64,000 nt of DNA, taken from contig NZ_KE150413.1 in the NCBI RefSeq assembly GCF_000411255.1, forward strand, positions 734,794 to 798,793, written 5' to 3'. Below the pieces are notes generated by a model. That model had not been told where the DNA came from and made no database searches. It was given only the letters and a program-made list of their open reading frames with translations. Position numbers and translations under genes: made by a program. Position 1 is the first letter of the stretch; the number at the start of each line of letters is the position of its first letter. Shown one piece after another: positions 42,474 through 51,331 of this stretch. This stretch comes from Paenibacillus sp. HGH0039 (GTDB lineage: Bacteria > Bacillota > Bacilli > Paenibacillales > NBRC-103111).

Positions 42474-43166
42474 ATGTACGGGGGAACGATTCTACTTGTC
42501 GACGACGAGACCGAAATCACCAATCTTCTGGAGATTTACTTGAAAAATGAAGGCTACCGGCTGTTGAAAGCATCCGACGGCGCCGAGGCTCTCGAGCTTT
42601 TGAATGAAAACGAAGTCGATCTGATCATTCTGGACGTCATGATGCCCCGGATGGACGGAATCGAGGCGTGCATGAAAATACGGGAAGAAAAGCATATGCC
42701 GATCATCATGCTGTCGGCCAAAAGTCAGGAGATCGACAAGATCACGGGGCTGAGCATCGGGGCCGACGATTACGTGATCAAGCCGTTCAGCCCGCTGGAG
42801 ATGCTGGCACGGGTCAAATCGCAGCTCCGCAGGTACCGGCAGCTCAACAGCCGTCCCGCCAAAAACGAGAATGAAATTCTTATCGAGGACCTGCTCATTA
42901 ATTTGGGAACCCATAAAGTATATGTGGAGGGCAGCGAGGTCAGACTGACGCCCAGAGAGTTTGCGATTCTTCAGGTGCTGGCCCGCAGCAGAGGGCAGGT
43001 GCTGAGCATGGAGCAGATTTACGAAGCCGTATGGGACGAGCCTTTTTTCGAATCGAACAATACCGTCATGGTTCATATCCGCAAAATCCGTGAAAAAATC
43101 GAAAAGGACCCAAGCCGTCCGCAAATGATCAAGACGGTCTGGGGAATCGGCTACACCATCGAATAA
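42474..43166 (+). CDS. OmpR-family response regulator
   Basis: From ATG 42474, behind GGAGGTG, the 230-residue protein has a receiver (ILLVDDETE, phospho-Asp in IILDVMMPRMDG, Lys in YVIKPFSP) and a winged-helix DNA-binding domain (VRLTPREFAILQVLARSRGQVLS, HIRKIREKIEKDP, IKTVWGIGYTIE). It is close in type to VanR. The partner kinase gene starts 36 bases downstream. Confidence 0.92.
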   Translation: MYGGTILLVDDETEITNLLEIYLKNEGYRLLKASDGAEALELLNENEVDLIILDVMMPRMDGIEACMKIREEKHMPIIMLSAKSQEIDKITGLSIGADDYVIKPFSPLEMLARVKSQLRRYRQLNSRPAKNENEILIEDLLINLGTHKVYVEGSEVRLTPREFAILQVLARSRGQVLSMEQIYEAVWDEPFFESNNTVMVHIRKIREKIEKDPSRPQMIKTVWGIGYTIE

Positions 43167-43202
43167 GTTCGGCTCGGAGGGGCAAGACTGGAGTGAACAA
43201 AC

Positions 43203-44315
43203 TTGAAAAACAAATTTATCCACACCGTGCGCTGGCAGTTTATTTTCGTCTTTATTCTCAGCATTGTGTTCGCTGCGGGAACCGTGCTTCTCGCCTACCG
43301 GGTAGTCAAATCGATCATCGGCCTCAGCTATTACTCGGGACCCCTCCGCTGGGTCGTTAACAACATCGGCTCTACGCCCGTAATGGTCGTGGTCGGGGGC
43401 GGGCTGTTTCTTGTTTATTTTTTTATTTTCAGCCGCAAGATTATCGGGTATTTGGAAGAGATCACACAGGGCGTGCAGGAAATCGCGAAAGGCAATCTCG
43501 ACTATGAAATCGTGGCCCGTTCTACCGACGAGCTGGGCGAGGTTGCGGAAACGATCAACGTGATGACCCGGAAGCTGAAAAAGTCCATCGAAGAGGAAAG
43601 AAAAGCGGAACGGACGAAAAACGAGCTGATCACGGGCGTTTCGCACGATCTCCGTACCCCTCTGACGTCGATTTTGGGCTATCTGGAACTGATTGAGACG
43701 GATCGGTACAAGGATGAAGTCGAACTCCGGTATTATACGCGCATCGCTTTTGAGAAAACGAAAAATTTGAACAAGCTCATTGACTACTTGTTCGAATACA
43801 CGTCGCTGCCCGGCGAAGGCATCGAGCTTGAAATGAAGAAAGTGAACATCTACGGCTTTCTGAAGCAGTTGGCGGAGGAGTTCGTCCCGATTTTAACGAA
43901 AGCGGGCATGACGTGCCGGGTGACTGCGGAGGACGACACGCTTTATATCCGGGCGGACGGCAGGCAGCTGGTTCGGGCCTACGAGAATCTGATCTCCAAC
44001 GCGATCCGGTACGGCAGCGCAGGCAAGGTTGTCGATATCAAAATCAGCCGCAGCGGGCAAGAGGTTGTCGTGGAGATTGTCAATTACGGAGAGCCCATTC
44101 CGGAATCGGACCTGCCGTACATCTTCGAACGGTTTTACCGGGCGGAGAAGTCAAGATCGTCCCGCACGGGCGGAACCGGCCTCGGACTGGCTATCGCCAA
44201 GAGCATTATCGAGATGCACGGCGGGGTAATAGCGGCGCGCAGCCACCGGAAGCAGACGGTTTTCGAAACGCGGCTCCCTCTGCAGCCTTCACGACAACCC
44301 GGAACAGACAGCTAA
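43203..44315 (+). CDS. VanS-type sensor histidine kinase
   Basis: The 370-residue kinase has two membrane spans (about 10-33 and 56-78) with a short extracytoplasmic loop, a HAMP-like segment (RKIIGYLEEITQGVQEIAKGNL), the HisKA motif GVSHDLRTPLTSILGYLEL and HATPase motifs (ENLISNAIRYG, FYRAEKSRSSRTGGTGLGLAIAKS). It starts at TTG 43203 after TGGAGTG. The small sensory loop suggests envelope or membrane stress sensing. It is paired with the regulator just upstream. Confidence 0.91.
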   Translation: MKNKFIHTVRWQFIFVFILSIVFAAGTVLLAYRVVKSIIGLSYYSGPLRWVVNNIGSTPVMVVVGGGLFLVYFFIFSRKIIGYLEEITQGVQEIAKGNLDYEIVARSTDELGEVAETINVMTRKLKKSIEEERKAERTKNELITGVSHDLRTPLTSILGYLELIETDRYKDEVELRYYTRIAFEKTKNLNKLIDYLFEYTSLPGEGIELEMKKVNIYGFLKQLAEEFVPILTKAGMTCRVTAEDDTLYIRADGRQLVRAYENLISNAIRYGSAGKVVDIKISRSGQEVVVEIVNYGEPIPESDLPYIFERFYRAEKSRSSRTGGTGLGLAIAKSIIEMHGGVIAARSHRKQTVFETRLPLQPSRQPGTDS

Positions 44316-44347
44316 GGAAGGCCGATCGTCAGCGGCCTTCTTTTTTT
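44316..44347 (+). terminator. Terminator of the two-component operon
   Basis: GAAGGCCG pairs with CGGCCTTC and is followed by a T-run, right after the kinase stop. Confidence 0.8.
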
Positions 44348-44473
44348 CTATCGGCAGGGAAATCCTTAAGTTTTCTTAAGAATGCTTTAAGCGGGCGGTA
44401 AGCGGTCCTAAACCGCGCCTTAAACTCTCTCTTGTATACTAGAAATCACGGGAAGGCCGAAAGGAGCAGAATT

Positions 44474-45697
44474 ATGAACCGTAAAAAACGGGTATGGGCC
44501 GCATTGGCGGTAATTTTTCTGCTGGCGGCCTATGTGAGGATCGATTTTCTCCGTTCGGTCGATCACGAGATGCCCCATGACTCGCTGAATTACGATAAGA
44601 TGGTCAGACAACTGCTGGAGACGGGAGTATACGCCTATAACGGCGAGACCCCGAACGCGCTCGTGACCCCCGGTTATCCGCTTTTTTTAGCGGCGGTATA
44701 TGAGATGGCGGATTATAAGGAGCACGACCCGCTTCCTTGGGTCCGGTACATACAGGCGCTGCTGAGTCTGGCCGCTTTGGGGTTCGTCTACCGGATTGCG
44801 AGGAGGTTTTCCGGCGAACTGACGGCACTCATTGCGCTTCTGATCGCGGCCGTATATCCGCCGTTCGTCTGGGCCAACGGGGCCATTCTGACCGAGGTGC
44901 TGGCCATTTTCCTCTTGATGGGATATCTGCTTGCTCAGATCCGGGTTTTCGAAACGCCTTCTTACGGCCGGGCTGCCGCCGCGGGAATCTGGCTCGGCCT
45001 GACCGTGCTTGTACGCCCGGAATTTCTGCCGCTGATTGCCGTGGCCTTCGCGTTCCAGTGGCTGCGGGACAAAGAAGCGAGGAAGCGGACGATCCGGCTG
45101 TTTGCCTGCTCCGCCGCGGCCGTTGTGCTGCTGCTTGCGCCCTGGTGGATTCGCAATGCCGTCACGCTGCATCAGTGGGTCGCGACGGCGACTCAGGAAA
45201 ACCCGTTCCGGGCGGGAACGTATCCGTACAATACGTTTAACGACGAGAGCCTGGTGGACCCCGCGGGCAAAACGGAGAAAGAGCTGGCCATAGCCCGGTT
45301 GAAAGCCGGTTTTACGACCCAGCCGGGGCTGTTTATTAAGTGGTATACGATCGGAAAAATGCAGTACGTGTACCAGAGCGTCTACCGCGGCGGCGGCCAT
45401 CAGCCTTATTATCCGGTGATCCCGTTCAACGCGAACCTGCTTCACCGCACACTTGTGCTGTCCGGCGCCATAGCCGTTCTGGCCGCACTGAGGCGCTGGA
45501 GGGAGACCGTTACGCTGCTGGCTCTCGCGGTCATCGCGATGAGCCTGATCCGTCTCGGCTTCGTGGCGGATTACCGCTACAACGTCACGATGATGCCCCT
45601 GATCATCATTCTGGATTGTGTCCTGGGCTGGCGTGCGGTTATGTGGTGGAAGGGCAGACGGACACAGAAAACCGCCGTTTTGAACCCGATTAAATAA
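44474..45697 (+). CDS. Integral membrane glycosyltransferase (GT39/ArnT/PMT-like)
   Basis: The 407-residue protein has roughly ten membrane spans. The family hallmark is the first extracytoplasmic loop after span 1 (HEMPHDSLNYDKMVRQLLETG, acidic catalytic residues) and TPGYPLFLAAVY. Such enzymes move sugars from polyprenyl-phosphate carriers to lipid, polymer or protein. AAAGGAGCAG precedes ATG 44474. It is followed by a TGAAAA repeat tract and the anchored FAD protein, probably in one transcript. It could be reached by the two-component system just upstream. Confidence 0.8.
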   Translation: MNRKKRVWAALAVIFLLAAYVRIDFLRSVDHEMPHDSLNYDKMVRQLLETGVYAYNGETPNALVTPGYPLFLAAVYEMADYKEHDPLPWVRYIQALLSLAALGFVYRIARRFSGELTALIALLIAAVYPPFVWANGAILTEVLAIFLLMGYLLAQIRVFETPSYGRAAAAGIWLGLTVLVRPEFLPLIAVAFAFQWLRDKEARKRTIRLFACSAAAVVLLLAPWWIRNAVTLHQWVATATQENPFRAGTYPYNTFNDESLVDPAGKTEKELAIARLKAGFTTQPGLFIKWYTIGKMQYVYQSVYRGGGHQPYYPVIPFNANLLHRTLVLSGAIAVLAALRRWRETVTLLALAVIAMSLIRLGFVADYRYNVTMMPLIIILDCVLGWRAVMWWKGRRTQKTAVLNPIK

Positions 45698-45738
45698 CGA
45701 AATGAAGCATGAAAAGAATGAAATGAAATTGAAATGAA

Positions 45739-45768
45739 TGAAAATGAAAATGAAAATGAAAATGAAAG
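45739..45768 (+). repeat. Hexanucleotide microsatellite (TGAAAA)n
   Basis: Four exact TGAAAA units and one TGAAAG form the end of a wider TGAA-rich tract (from about 45700). It ends a few bases before the GAGGTG ribosome site of the next gene. Confidence 0.9.
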
Positions 45769-45783
45769 TTACGAGGTGCGCCA

Positions 45784-47742
45784 ATGTCCGGTTCTTTTTT
45801 TACAGGTAAAAAAGGTTTTTTACTCGTTCTGGTTCTAGTCCTTCTGGCGGGTGCCGGAGGGGGCTGGTATTATTACTCTTCTAAATGGAAGGCCGCTGTC
45901 GGGGGGCCGCTTCCGGCCAAGCAGGAATTGACGAAAGTCGCCACGGCCGACAAGCTGCAAGACAGCTATGACGTTATTGTAGTCGGCACGGATCCCGAAG
46001 GCGTCAGCGCGGCCGTGTCCGCGTCCCGCAGCGGGCTGAAGACTCTTTTGATCGAACCCCGCAAGCGTACGGTTCTGGGCGGCCTTATGACGGAAGGCTG
46101 GTTGAACAGCATCGACATGAACTGGGACAAAACCGTGTCGACTCTGCCCGGCAAAGAGCCTGCGTATTTCAACCAGGGTATTTTCAAAGAATGGTACGAG
46201 AAAATCGAAGGTCATTCCTTTGACGTAACGACGGCGGCCAATGCGTTCAACAAGCTCGTTGCCGATGAGAAAAACATAGATGTCTCGATGGACGGGTACA
46301 GTGTGGAGCCGGTTCTCAAGCAAGAAGGAGCGGCTCAAAGCGTAACCGGAATCACCGTAACCAAACAGGATGGGACGAAACAGACCATCGGCACCAAAAC
46401 CGTTATCGACGCGACGCAGGATGCGGATTTCGCCGCGGCTGCGGGAGTGCCTTTTACTATCGGCCGGGAAGATATCGGGGATAAAAAAGCCCGGATGGCC
46501 GTTACGGCCGTGTTCCGGCTCAAAAATGTCACGGACGATGTGTGGAGCAAGGTGGCCAAAAGGTTGAACGGCGACAATGATAAGGATACGGGCCTGGACA
46601 AAATGTCCGCCTGGGGATACGGCAAAGAGATGGCGGGCTACGTGCCGCTGAACAAGCAGCGCATGAAGATGCGCGGGCTCAATATCGGCAGACAGCTTGA
46701 CGGTACGGTGCTGATCAATGCGCTGCATATTTTCGATATCGATGGCTTGAACGCGAAATCCCAGCAGGAAGGGCTGGAGATCGCAGCCAAGGAAATTCCG
46801 AATGTCGTCAAGTATTTGAAGACGTTCGATGAATTCAAGAACGTGGAGCTGGACAGTATCGCTCCCGAGCTGTATGTGCGTGAAACCCGCCACATGGAGG
46901 GGCTGTACAGGCTCAGCGTCGTGGATTTGCTGGAAAACCGCGACCAGTGGGACCGGATCGCCTTCGGATCTTATCCGGCGGATATCCAAAGAACGTCGCC
47001 TAACGATAACGGCGCGGTCGTCGTTCATCCGACGAAGTACGCGGTTCCGTTCCGCAGCATCGTGCCGCAGAACGTAGACGGCCTTCTCGTCGTCGGCCGG
47101 AGCGCCAGCTACGACACGCTGGCGCACGGCAGCGCCCGCGTCATCCCGGTCGGCATGGCCGAGGGCGAAGCGGCCGGAGCGGCGGCCAAGCTGGCCGCGG
47201 AGAAGGGCACGACCTTCCGCGCCATGGCGGAATCCAAATCCCTGATCGCCGAACTACAGAAGCGTCTGAACGATCAGGGGATGGACCTCAAGCCTTACAA
47301 GCTGGACGAAGCGACGTTTATGAAGCATAAGGCGTATCCCGGCCTGAAAGCGGCGGTGTCTATGGGCATTGCTTACGGCTCTTATGCCAACGCAGGTTTT
47401 AAGGAGCTGGATAATCCGTCGAACGCGCAGCGGATGGTGAACCAGATGAACAGCGTAAGACGGATGTACGCCGCTTCTTTCCAAGGAGATCCTTCCGCCG
47501 CCGTGAAAGGGATGGAAGAGCCTGCGAAGAAAACGCTGACTCTGCAGCAGGCGAGCTACACGATCGCGCTGGCCGCGGGGCTGAAGGTTGAAGCCGCGGA
47601 GGCGCAGGCCGCGCTGGAAAACGGCGGGCTGCTCAGCAAAGCGACCCTCGGCATCATCGCCAATAAAGAGAAGTTAAGCGACGGCGATGTGTACATGATG
47701 CTCAAAGACGCGGTAGAAAAGCAGGCAGGAGTAAAGTTTTAG
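45784..47742 (+). CDS. Membrane-anchored FAD-dependent oxidoreductase
   Basis: The 652-residue protein has an N-terminal membrane span (GFLLVLVLVLLAGAGGGWYYY) and an FAD/NAD-binding domain (DVIVVGTDPEGVSAAVSASRSGLKTLLIEPR). A thiamine-like FAD_oxidored segment follows (VIDATQDADFAAAAGVPFTIGRED, LLVVGRSASYDTLAHGSARVIPVGMAEGEAAG). The dinucleotide loop is GTDPEG instead of GxGxxG. The last ~100 residues (LTLQQASYTIALAAGL, KLSDGDVYMMLKDAV) vaguely resemble S-layer homology repeats. The catalytic part probably faces outward. Substrate is unknown. Confidence 0.78.
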   Translation: MSGSFFTGKKGFLLVLVLVLLAGAGGGWYYYSSKWKAAVGGPLPAKQELTKVATADKLQDSYDVIVVGTDPEGVSAAVSASRSGLKTLLIEPRKRTVLGGLMTEGWLNSIDMNWDKTVSTLPGKEPAYFNQGIFKEWYEKIEGHSFDVTTAANAFNKLVADEKNIDVSMDGYSVEPVLKQEGAAQSVTGITVTKQDGTKQTIGTKTVIDATQDADFAAAAGVPFTIGREDIGDKKARMAVTAVFRLKNVTDDVWSKVAKRLNGDNDKDTGLDKMSAWGYGKEMAGYVPLNKQRMKMRGLNIGRQLDGTVLINALHIFDIDGLNAKSQQEGLEIAAKEIPNVVKYLKTFDEFKNVELDSIAPELYVRETRHMEGLYRLSVVDLLENRDQWDRIAFGSYPADIQRTSPNDNGAVVVHPTKYAVPFRSIVPQNVDGLLVVGRSASYDTLAHGSARVIPVGMAEGEAAGAAAKLAAEKGTTFRAMAESKSLIAELQKRLNDQGMDLKPYKLDEATFMKHKAYPGLKAAVSMGIAYGSYANAGFKELDNPSNAQRMVNQMNSVRRMYAASFQGDPSAAVKGMEEPAKKTLTLQQASYTIALAAGLKVEAAEAQAALENGGLLSKATLGIIANKEKLSDGDVYMMLKDAVEKQAGVKF

Positions 47743-47901
47743 AAAACCGAAGACTGTACAGGCGGGAATTGAGCGCTATAAAGGCCAGGTGCATTTGAAG
47801 TCCAGTCCTGGTTGTCCTGAAGAGCCCCAGTCCCCCTGCGCAAGAGGTGCTTGCTAAGGACAGGCTTGCAGAAAACGAAATGAAGCCGGTCATGAAAAAA
47901 T

Positions 47902-47937
47902 AAATGTCCTGTTCCGTCGGCGGAACAGGACATTTTT
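47902..47937. terminator. Bidirectional terminator
   Basis: AAATGTCCTGTTCCG pairs with CGGAACAGGACATTT over a TCGG loop, with T-runs on either strand, between convergent genes. Confidence 0.9.
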
Positions 47938-47962
47938 CATTGTTCGAGCTTTTATCGCACAT

Positions 47963-48505
47963 TTATTGCAGATTGATTTTTACCGCTTTGTCCGGCCGGA
48001 CGTCTTCTTTGTGAAGAAGCTGGAGCTTGGGATCGCCCTTGGGCTGCTCGAACACCAGAGTGCCCGAAACTTTGCCGCCCGGAGCCAGTTCGCCGTATTT
48101 GAGACCGGTTTCCCCGGAGAAGGAAGCGAGCACTTTATCGCTGGTCATCCCGCTGCTGTTGGCCATTTCAAAGCTGTACGGGTTGTAAGGGAGCTCTTTG
48201 GTTCCCGAATTTTCGATATTCAGCGTCACCACGACAAATTCGCCGTCCGGCAGGTTGGGCGTTTCTGGCCCCTGCTCCGTAAATTTTTCCACTTTGCTTA
48301 CTTTTATTTTCGCATCGCCGATTTGAACGGTATCTTCTTTGGAGTATTCCTGAGCGAGGGACGCGGCAAAGCGCGGCGCTTCGGCGGCGGAAGAACGGTC
48401 TGCGCCGCCGCCCTGTTTGAGCGGGGATGCTTGCTCCTTATAATCTCCGCATGCGGTCAAGGCCAGACACGAAACAGCGGCAAGCAGGCCGAGTTTTGTT
48501 TTCAA
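47963..48505 (-). CDS. DUF4352-type lipoprotein
   Basis: The ~180-residue lipoprotein has lipobox LTACG and an immunoglobulin/telokin-like domain with the DUF4352 pattern: VQIGDAKIKVSKVEKF, EFVVVTLNIENSGTKELPYNPYSFEM, GELAPGGKVSGTLVFEQPKG. TTG 48505 is chosen because GGGGGAGAG lies four to five bases upstream; TTG 48520 is the alternative. Function is unknown; such domains are common extracytoplasmic binding modules. It is divergent from the trpS leader. Confidence 0.78.
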   Translation of the reverse strand: MKTKLGLLAAVSCLALTACGDYKEQASPLKQGGGADRSSAAEAPRFAASLAQEYSKEDTVQIGDAKIKVSKVEKFTEQGPETPNLPDGEFVVVTLNIENSGTKELPYNPYSFEMANSSGMTSDKVLASFSGETGLKYGELAPGGKVSGTLVFEQPKGDPKLQLLHKEDVRPDKAVKINLQ

Positions 48506-48608
48506 AAGACTCTCCCCCAATCTGAATGTTATTCGTTAAGACTTATAACCCGCAAACGAAACCCGGTAAACAATTCCGGCGCAAACAATTGCCTTCCTCC
48601 CCCGTATC

Positions 48609-48713
48609 GAAAGCGGACCGCTTTCCGTACGTTAGAGCGCGTTTGTCCAGGCAAACGAACAAAGGTGGTACCGCGAAGTGAAACTTCGTCCTTTTTAAGG
48701 ACGGAGTTTTTTT
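48609..48713 (+). promoter_or_regulatory. T-box-like leader lacking a recognisable stem I
   Basis: The T-box sequence AAAGGTGGTACCGCG at 48661-48675 is followed by the terminator ACTTCGTCC/GGACGGAGT plus T-run. Before it are two clean hairpins: GAAAGC/GCTTTC (48609-48625) and CGTTTG/CAAACG (stem-III-like). No AGTA or GGGAG stem I signatures appear, and the + strand has no TGG specifier triplet between 48521 and 48660. The antiterminator/terminator half looks intact; the tRNA-anticodon reading half does not. Confidence 0.7.
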
Positions 48714-48776
48714 GTTGTCCGGTTTACGTTACGGACCTTAATCTTCGCAAACATTTTATTTCACATAAAGGGGGTG

Positions 48777-49031
48777 ATGGCCGTGGAAGACGGTTGGTGG
48801 TGGCGTCTGGAAAACAGAACGGACAAAGATTTGAAACATTTGCGAAAAGGGATTGAAACCTACATTCAAAGGAGAAATGAATATGGAACGGATATTAACG
48901 GGAGACCGCGTCACCGGGAAGCTGCACCTCGGCCATTACGCCGGAAGTTTGAAAAAGCGGGTGGAGCTGCAGCATCAGATGGAAACGTTTCTGCTGCTGG
49001 CGGATGTGCAGGCGCTGACGACGCATTTTGA
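48777..49031 (+). CDS. Leader ORF with three tandem Trp codons, overlapping the trpS start
   Basis: An 84-codon frame begins MAVEDGWWWRLEN, with TGG-TGG-TGG at 48795-48803. AAAGGGGGTG lies upstream; GTG 48783 has the better eight-base spacing and ATG 48777 is an alternative. It runs in another frame through the trpS ribosome site and start (48883) and stops 149 bases inside trpS. This resembles the B. subtilis at operon, where a T-box is joined to a leader peptide with three Trp codons. The peptide itself is unlikely to be functional; ribosome position would matter. Confidence 0.6.
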   Translation: MAVEDGWWWRLENRTDKDLKHLRKGIETYIQRRNEYGTDINGRPRHREAAPRPLRRKFEKAGGAAASDGNVSAAGGCAGADDAF

Positions 49032-49872
49032 GGACCCGGATCTGGTAAGAAAACATCTGCGGCTTGTCGCGCTGGACTACTTGGCGGCCGGAATCGACCC
49101 GGAGAAGGCTGTGCTGTGCGTGCAGTCGCTCATTCCGGAAATCGCCGAACTGACGGTGTTTTACTCGATGTTCGTCACAGTCAGCTCGCTGAGGCATAAC
49201 CCGACGACCAAAAGCGAGGCGGAGCAGCGGGGGTACGACGATTTGTACTACGGCTTCCTCGGTTATCCGGTCAGCCAGGCGGCGGACATCACGTTCTGCA
49301 AGGCAACGCTCGTCCCGGTGGGCGACGACCAGATTCCTCATATCGAGCAGACCCGCAAAATCGTCCGCAGATTCAACTCGCTCTACCAGCCGGTGTTTGA
49401 AGAGCCCCGGGCGCTGGTCGGCCATACGCCGCGCCTGATCGGTCTGGACGGGAACGGCAAAATGAGCAAGAGTCTGGGCAACGGCATTGAGCTCGATGCC
49501 TCTGCGGAAGAGATAAGAGATAAACTGAAGAAGGCCAAGACGGACCCTTCCAGAATCCGCAAAGACGATCCGGGACATCCCGGGATTTGCCCGGTCTTCT
49601 CCTACCATGAAGCATTTCTGGCCGAGGAGGCCCCGGAAATAAGGGAGAGCTGCGAACGGGGGAGCATTGGCTGCACAGCCTGCAAGGAGAAGCTGGCGGA
49701 AGGGCTGAACGCCCTGCTGGAACCGATGAGGGGGCGCAGGGCTTACTACGAGGCGAAGCCTGCCGAAGTGGACGAAATTCTCCAATCCGGCACAGCCAAA
49801 GCGCGCGGCATCGGCCGCGAAACGATGCGGGAAGTGCGGGAAGCGATGCGGATTGATTATTTCGGACGCTGA
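48883..49872 (+). CDS. trpS: Tryptophanyl-tRNA synthetase
   Basis: The 329-residue length is typical of bacterial TrpS. The class I signatures are visible: the HIGH-type GKLHLGHYAGSL near residue 15 and KMSKS in GNGKMSKSLGNGI near 190. It charges tRNA-Trp in the cytoplasm. ATG 48883 is preferred because AAAGGAG lies eight bases upstream; ATG 48877 would be too close. It is preceded by a T-box-like terminator and the WWW leader ORF, implying response to Trp-tRNA charging at two levels. It is followed by a 350-base gap ending in a terminator. Confidence 0.96.
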   Translation: MERILTGDRVTGKLHLGHYAGSLKKRVELQHQMETFLLLADVQALTTHFEDPDLVRKHLRLVALDYLAAGIDPEKAVLCVQSLIPEIAELTVFYSMFVTVSSLRHNPTTKSEAEQRGYDDLYYGFLGYPVSQAADITFCKATLVPVGDDQIPHIEQTRKIVRRFNSLYQPVFEEPRALVGHTPRLIGLDGNGKMSKSLGNGIELDASAEEIRDKLKKAKTDPSRIRKDDPGHPGICPVFSYHEAFLAEEAPEIRESCERGSIGCTACKEKLAEGLNALLEPMRGRRAYYEAKPAEVDEILQSGTAKARGIGRETMREVREAMRIDYFGR

Positions 49873-50172
49873 CGGGCCAGTGCGGCAGTACCGTGCTTTG
49901 CTGCCTTGGCACGGGTCGGGTCCCGGTCGAGCACTTCCCGCATCAGCGGAAGCTTCGGGTGTTCCGGACATCGGAGCGTCCAGGGGGCCTTGCGCAGCCG
50001 AATGCGCATGCGCCTAGGCGGGAGCCGGGAGATGCCTCGGGCAGCCGGTAGGGGCTCTCCTCTGCTTCGCTGTGCGGCAGTGTGCCTGTGCTGCACCGCA
50101 AGGCTCCATAGGGCCCGGCCATGCCGCAAGGGCAGCCCCGCAGCCGCGACGCACTTGTGCCGCACGGCAACG
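49873..50172. other. GC-rich gene-free stretch after trpS
   Basis: No frame with a ribosome site and no recognised RNA is present. The terminator lies at its right end. Confidence 0.5.
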
Positions 50173-50210
50173 CAAAAAAGCCTATCCGTTAAAACCGGAT
50201 AGGCCTTTTC
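50173..50210. terminator. Bidirectional terminator
   Basis: AAAAAAGCCTATCCG pairs with CGGATAGGCCTTTT between trpS and the convergent aldo/keto reductase gene. Confidence 0.85.
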
Positions 50211-50220
50211 GCGTGCGCAA

Positions 50221-51162
50221 TCATGCGCCGGAAGCTTCCGCTTCTTCCGTCCATGCTTGCGGGTGGTTGTCGCTCAGATACGCCGCCGCTTTCGCGTTGC
50301 TTTCGACTTGAGCGACGTTTTTGCAGCCCGGGATGACGGCGCTGACCGCGTCATGCTTCAAGCACCACGCGAGGGCCCACGTCGCCATGTCCATCGCTTC
50401 CGGCACTTCGTGCTCGCGGATGCGCTGCACCTCCTCGAGCTTGCGCTGCGTCTCGGCGGGGTCGTGCCGGTGGCGCGTGTCCGTGGCGGCGAAAGTGGCG
50501 CCCGGCTTGTACTTGCCGCTGAGATAGCCGCTCGCGAGGGGAACGCGGGCAAGCACGCCGAGGTTCTGCTGCAGGCACGACTGGAACACGCTCTCTTCGG
50601 GAGCGCGGTCGAGCCGGTTGTACACGACCTGGATCGCTTCCGAGCCGACCTGTGTGGAGGCGGCTACCTGATGAAGGTTGTCGTTCTTCGCGATCGAAGT
50701 GCCGATGTGAAGAATTTTGCCCGCCTGCTTCTGCTTGTCCAGCGCCGTCCAGAGGGCGTCGTTGTCGAACACGGAATCCGTTCCCGAATGGAACTGGTAC
50801 AAGTCGACGTAGTCCACTCCCAGCGCTTTCAGAGAGGCGTCGAGCTGCCCGATCATATCTTCCGCCGAAAAACGCTCGTCGCGTTTAAACCGGTCATGAT
50901 AATGATGGCCGAACTTGGTCGCTACGACCCAGCCTTCACGGCCCCGGCGGCTCAAATAGTTGCCGATAAACGATTCCGATAAATGATCGCCGTAGCATTC
51001 CGCGGTATCGATAAGGTTGATTCCGAGTTCCTTTGCCTTGTCCAGGACAGCGTCCACTTCGTCCTGCGTAAAGTCCTGTCCCCATTCGCCGCCGAACTGC
51101 CATGTGCCGACGCCGATTACGGACACTTTTAATCCCGTCTTGCCGAGTGTGCGGTATTTCAT
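50221..51162 (-). CDS. Aldo/keto reductase
   Basis: The 313-residue TIM-barrel reductase has the AKR catalytic residues: Asp and Tyr in LIDTAECYGDHLSE, Lys in VVATKFGHH and His in YQFHSGTD. The NADPH-binding end AVIPGCKNVAQVESNAKAA is present. The N-terminus MKYRTLGKTGLKVSVIGVGTW is typical of the YccK/IolS-like group. Substrate is unknown. It is divergent from the TetR gene, whose operator region lies between them. Confidence 0.92.
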   Translation of the reverse strand: MKYRTLGKTGLKVSVIGVGTWQFGGEWGQDFTQDEVDAVLDKAKELGINLIDTAECYGDHLSESFIGNYLSRRGREGWVVATKFGHHYHDRFKRDERFSAEDMIGQLDASLKALGVDYVDLYQFHSGTDSVFDNDALWTALDKQKQAGKILHIGTSIAKNDNLHQVAASTQVGSEAIQVVYNRLDRAPEESVFQSCLQQNLGVLARVPLASGYLSGKYKPGATFAATDTRHRHDPAETQRKLEEVQRIREHEVPEAMDMATWALAWCLKHDAVSAVIPGCKNVAQVESNAKAAAYLSDNHPQAWTEEAEASGA

Positions 51163-51267
51163 CGTTTCAGCCTCCCGCGTGCGTATTTGACCGTGTCGGA
51201 CCCGGAATCCGTAACGGTATATTCTCTTTCATTTAACGGGAAAATGAAGGCAAAGTCAAAATGCCGC

Positions 51268-51298
51268 TTGATCCCAAAGCGGAAATGTGACATACTAT
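51268..51298 (+). promoter_or_regulatory. Putative promoter of the tetR-ykkCD operon
   Basis: TTGATC is followed after 17 bases by CATACT (or 19 bases by TACTAT), just before the operator palindrome. Confidence 0.45.
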
Positions 51299-51299
51299 A

Positions 51300-51319
51300 C
51301 CTAACTAATGTTAGTTAGG
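51300..51319. promoter_or_regulatory. Perfect palindromic operator, likely for the adjacent TetR protein
   Basis: CCTAACTAA-TG-TTAGTTAGG is a perfect 9-2-9 inverted repeat located between the promoter and the tetR start codon, as expected for an autoregulated TetR-controlled efflux operon. Confidence 0.75.
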
Positions 51320-51331
51320 AGAGTGGGGCTC

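Noticed and set aside
45720-45784. Minus-strand frame giving repeated FIFIFIF peptide
   Set aside because: It is only the translation of the TGAAAA microsatellite on the opposite strand.
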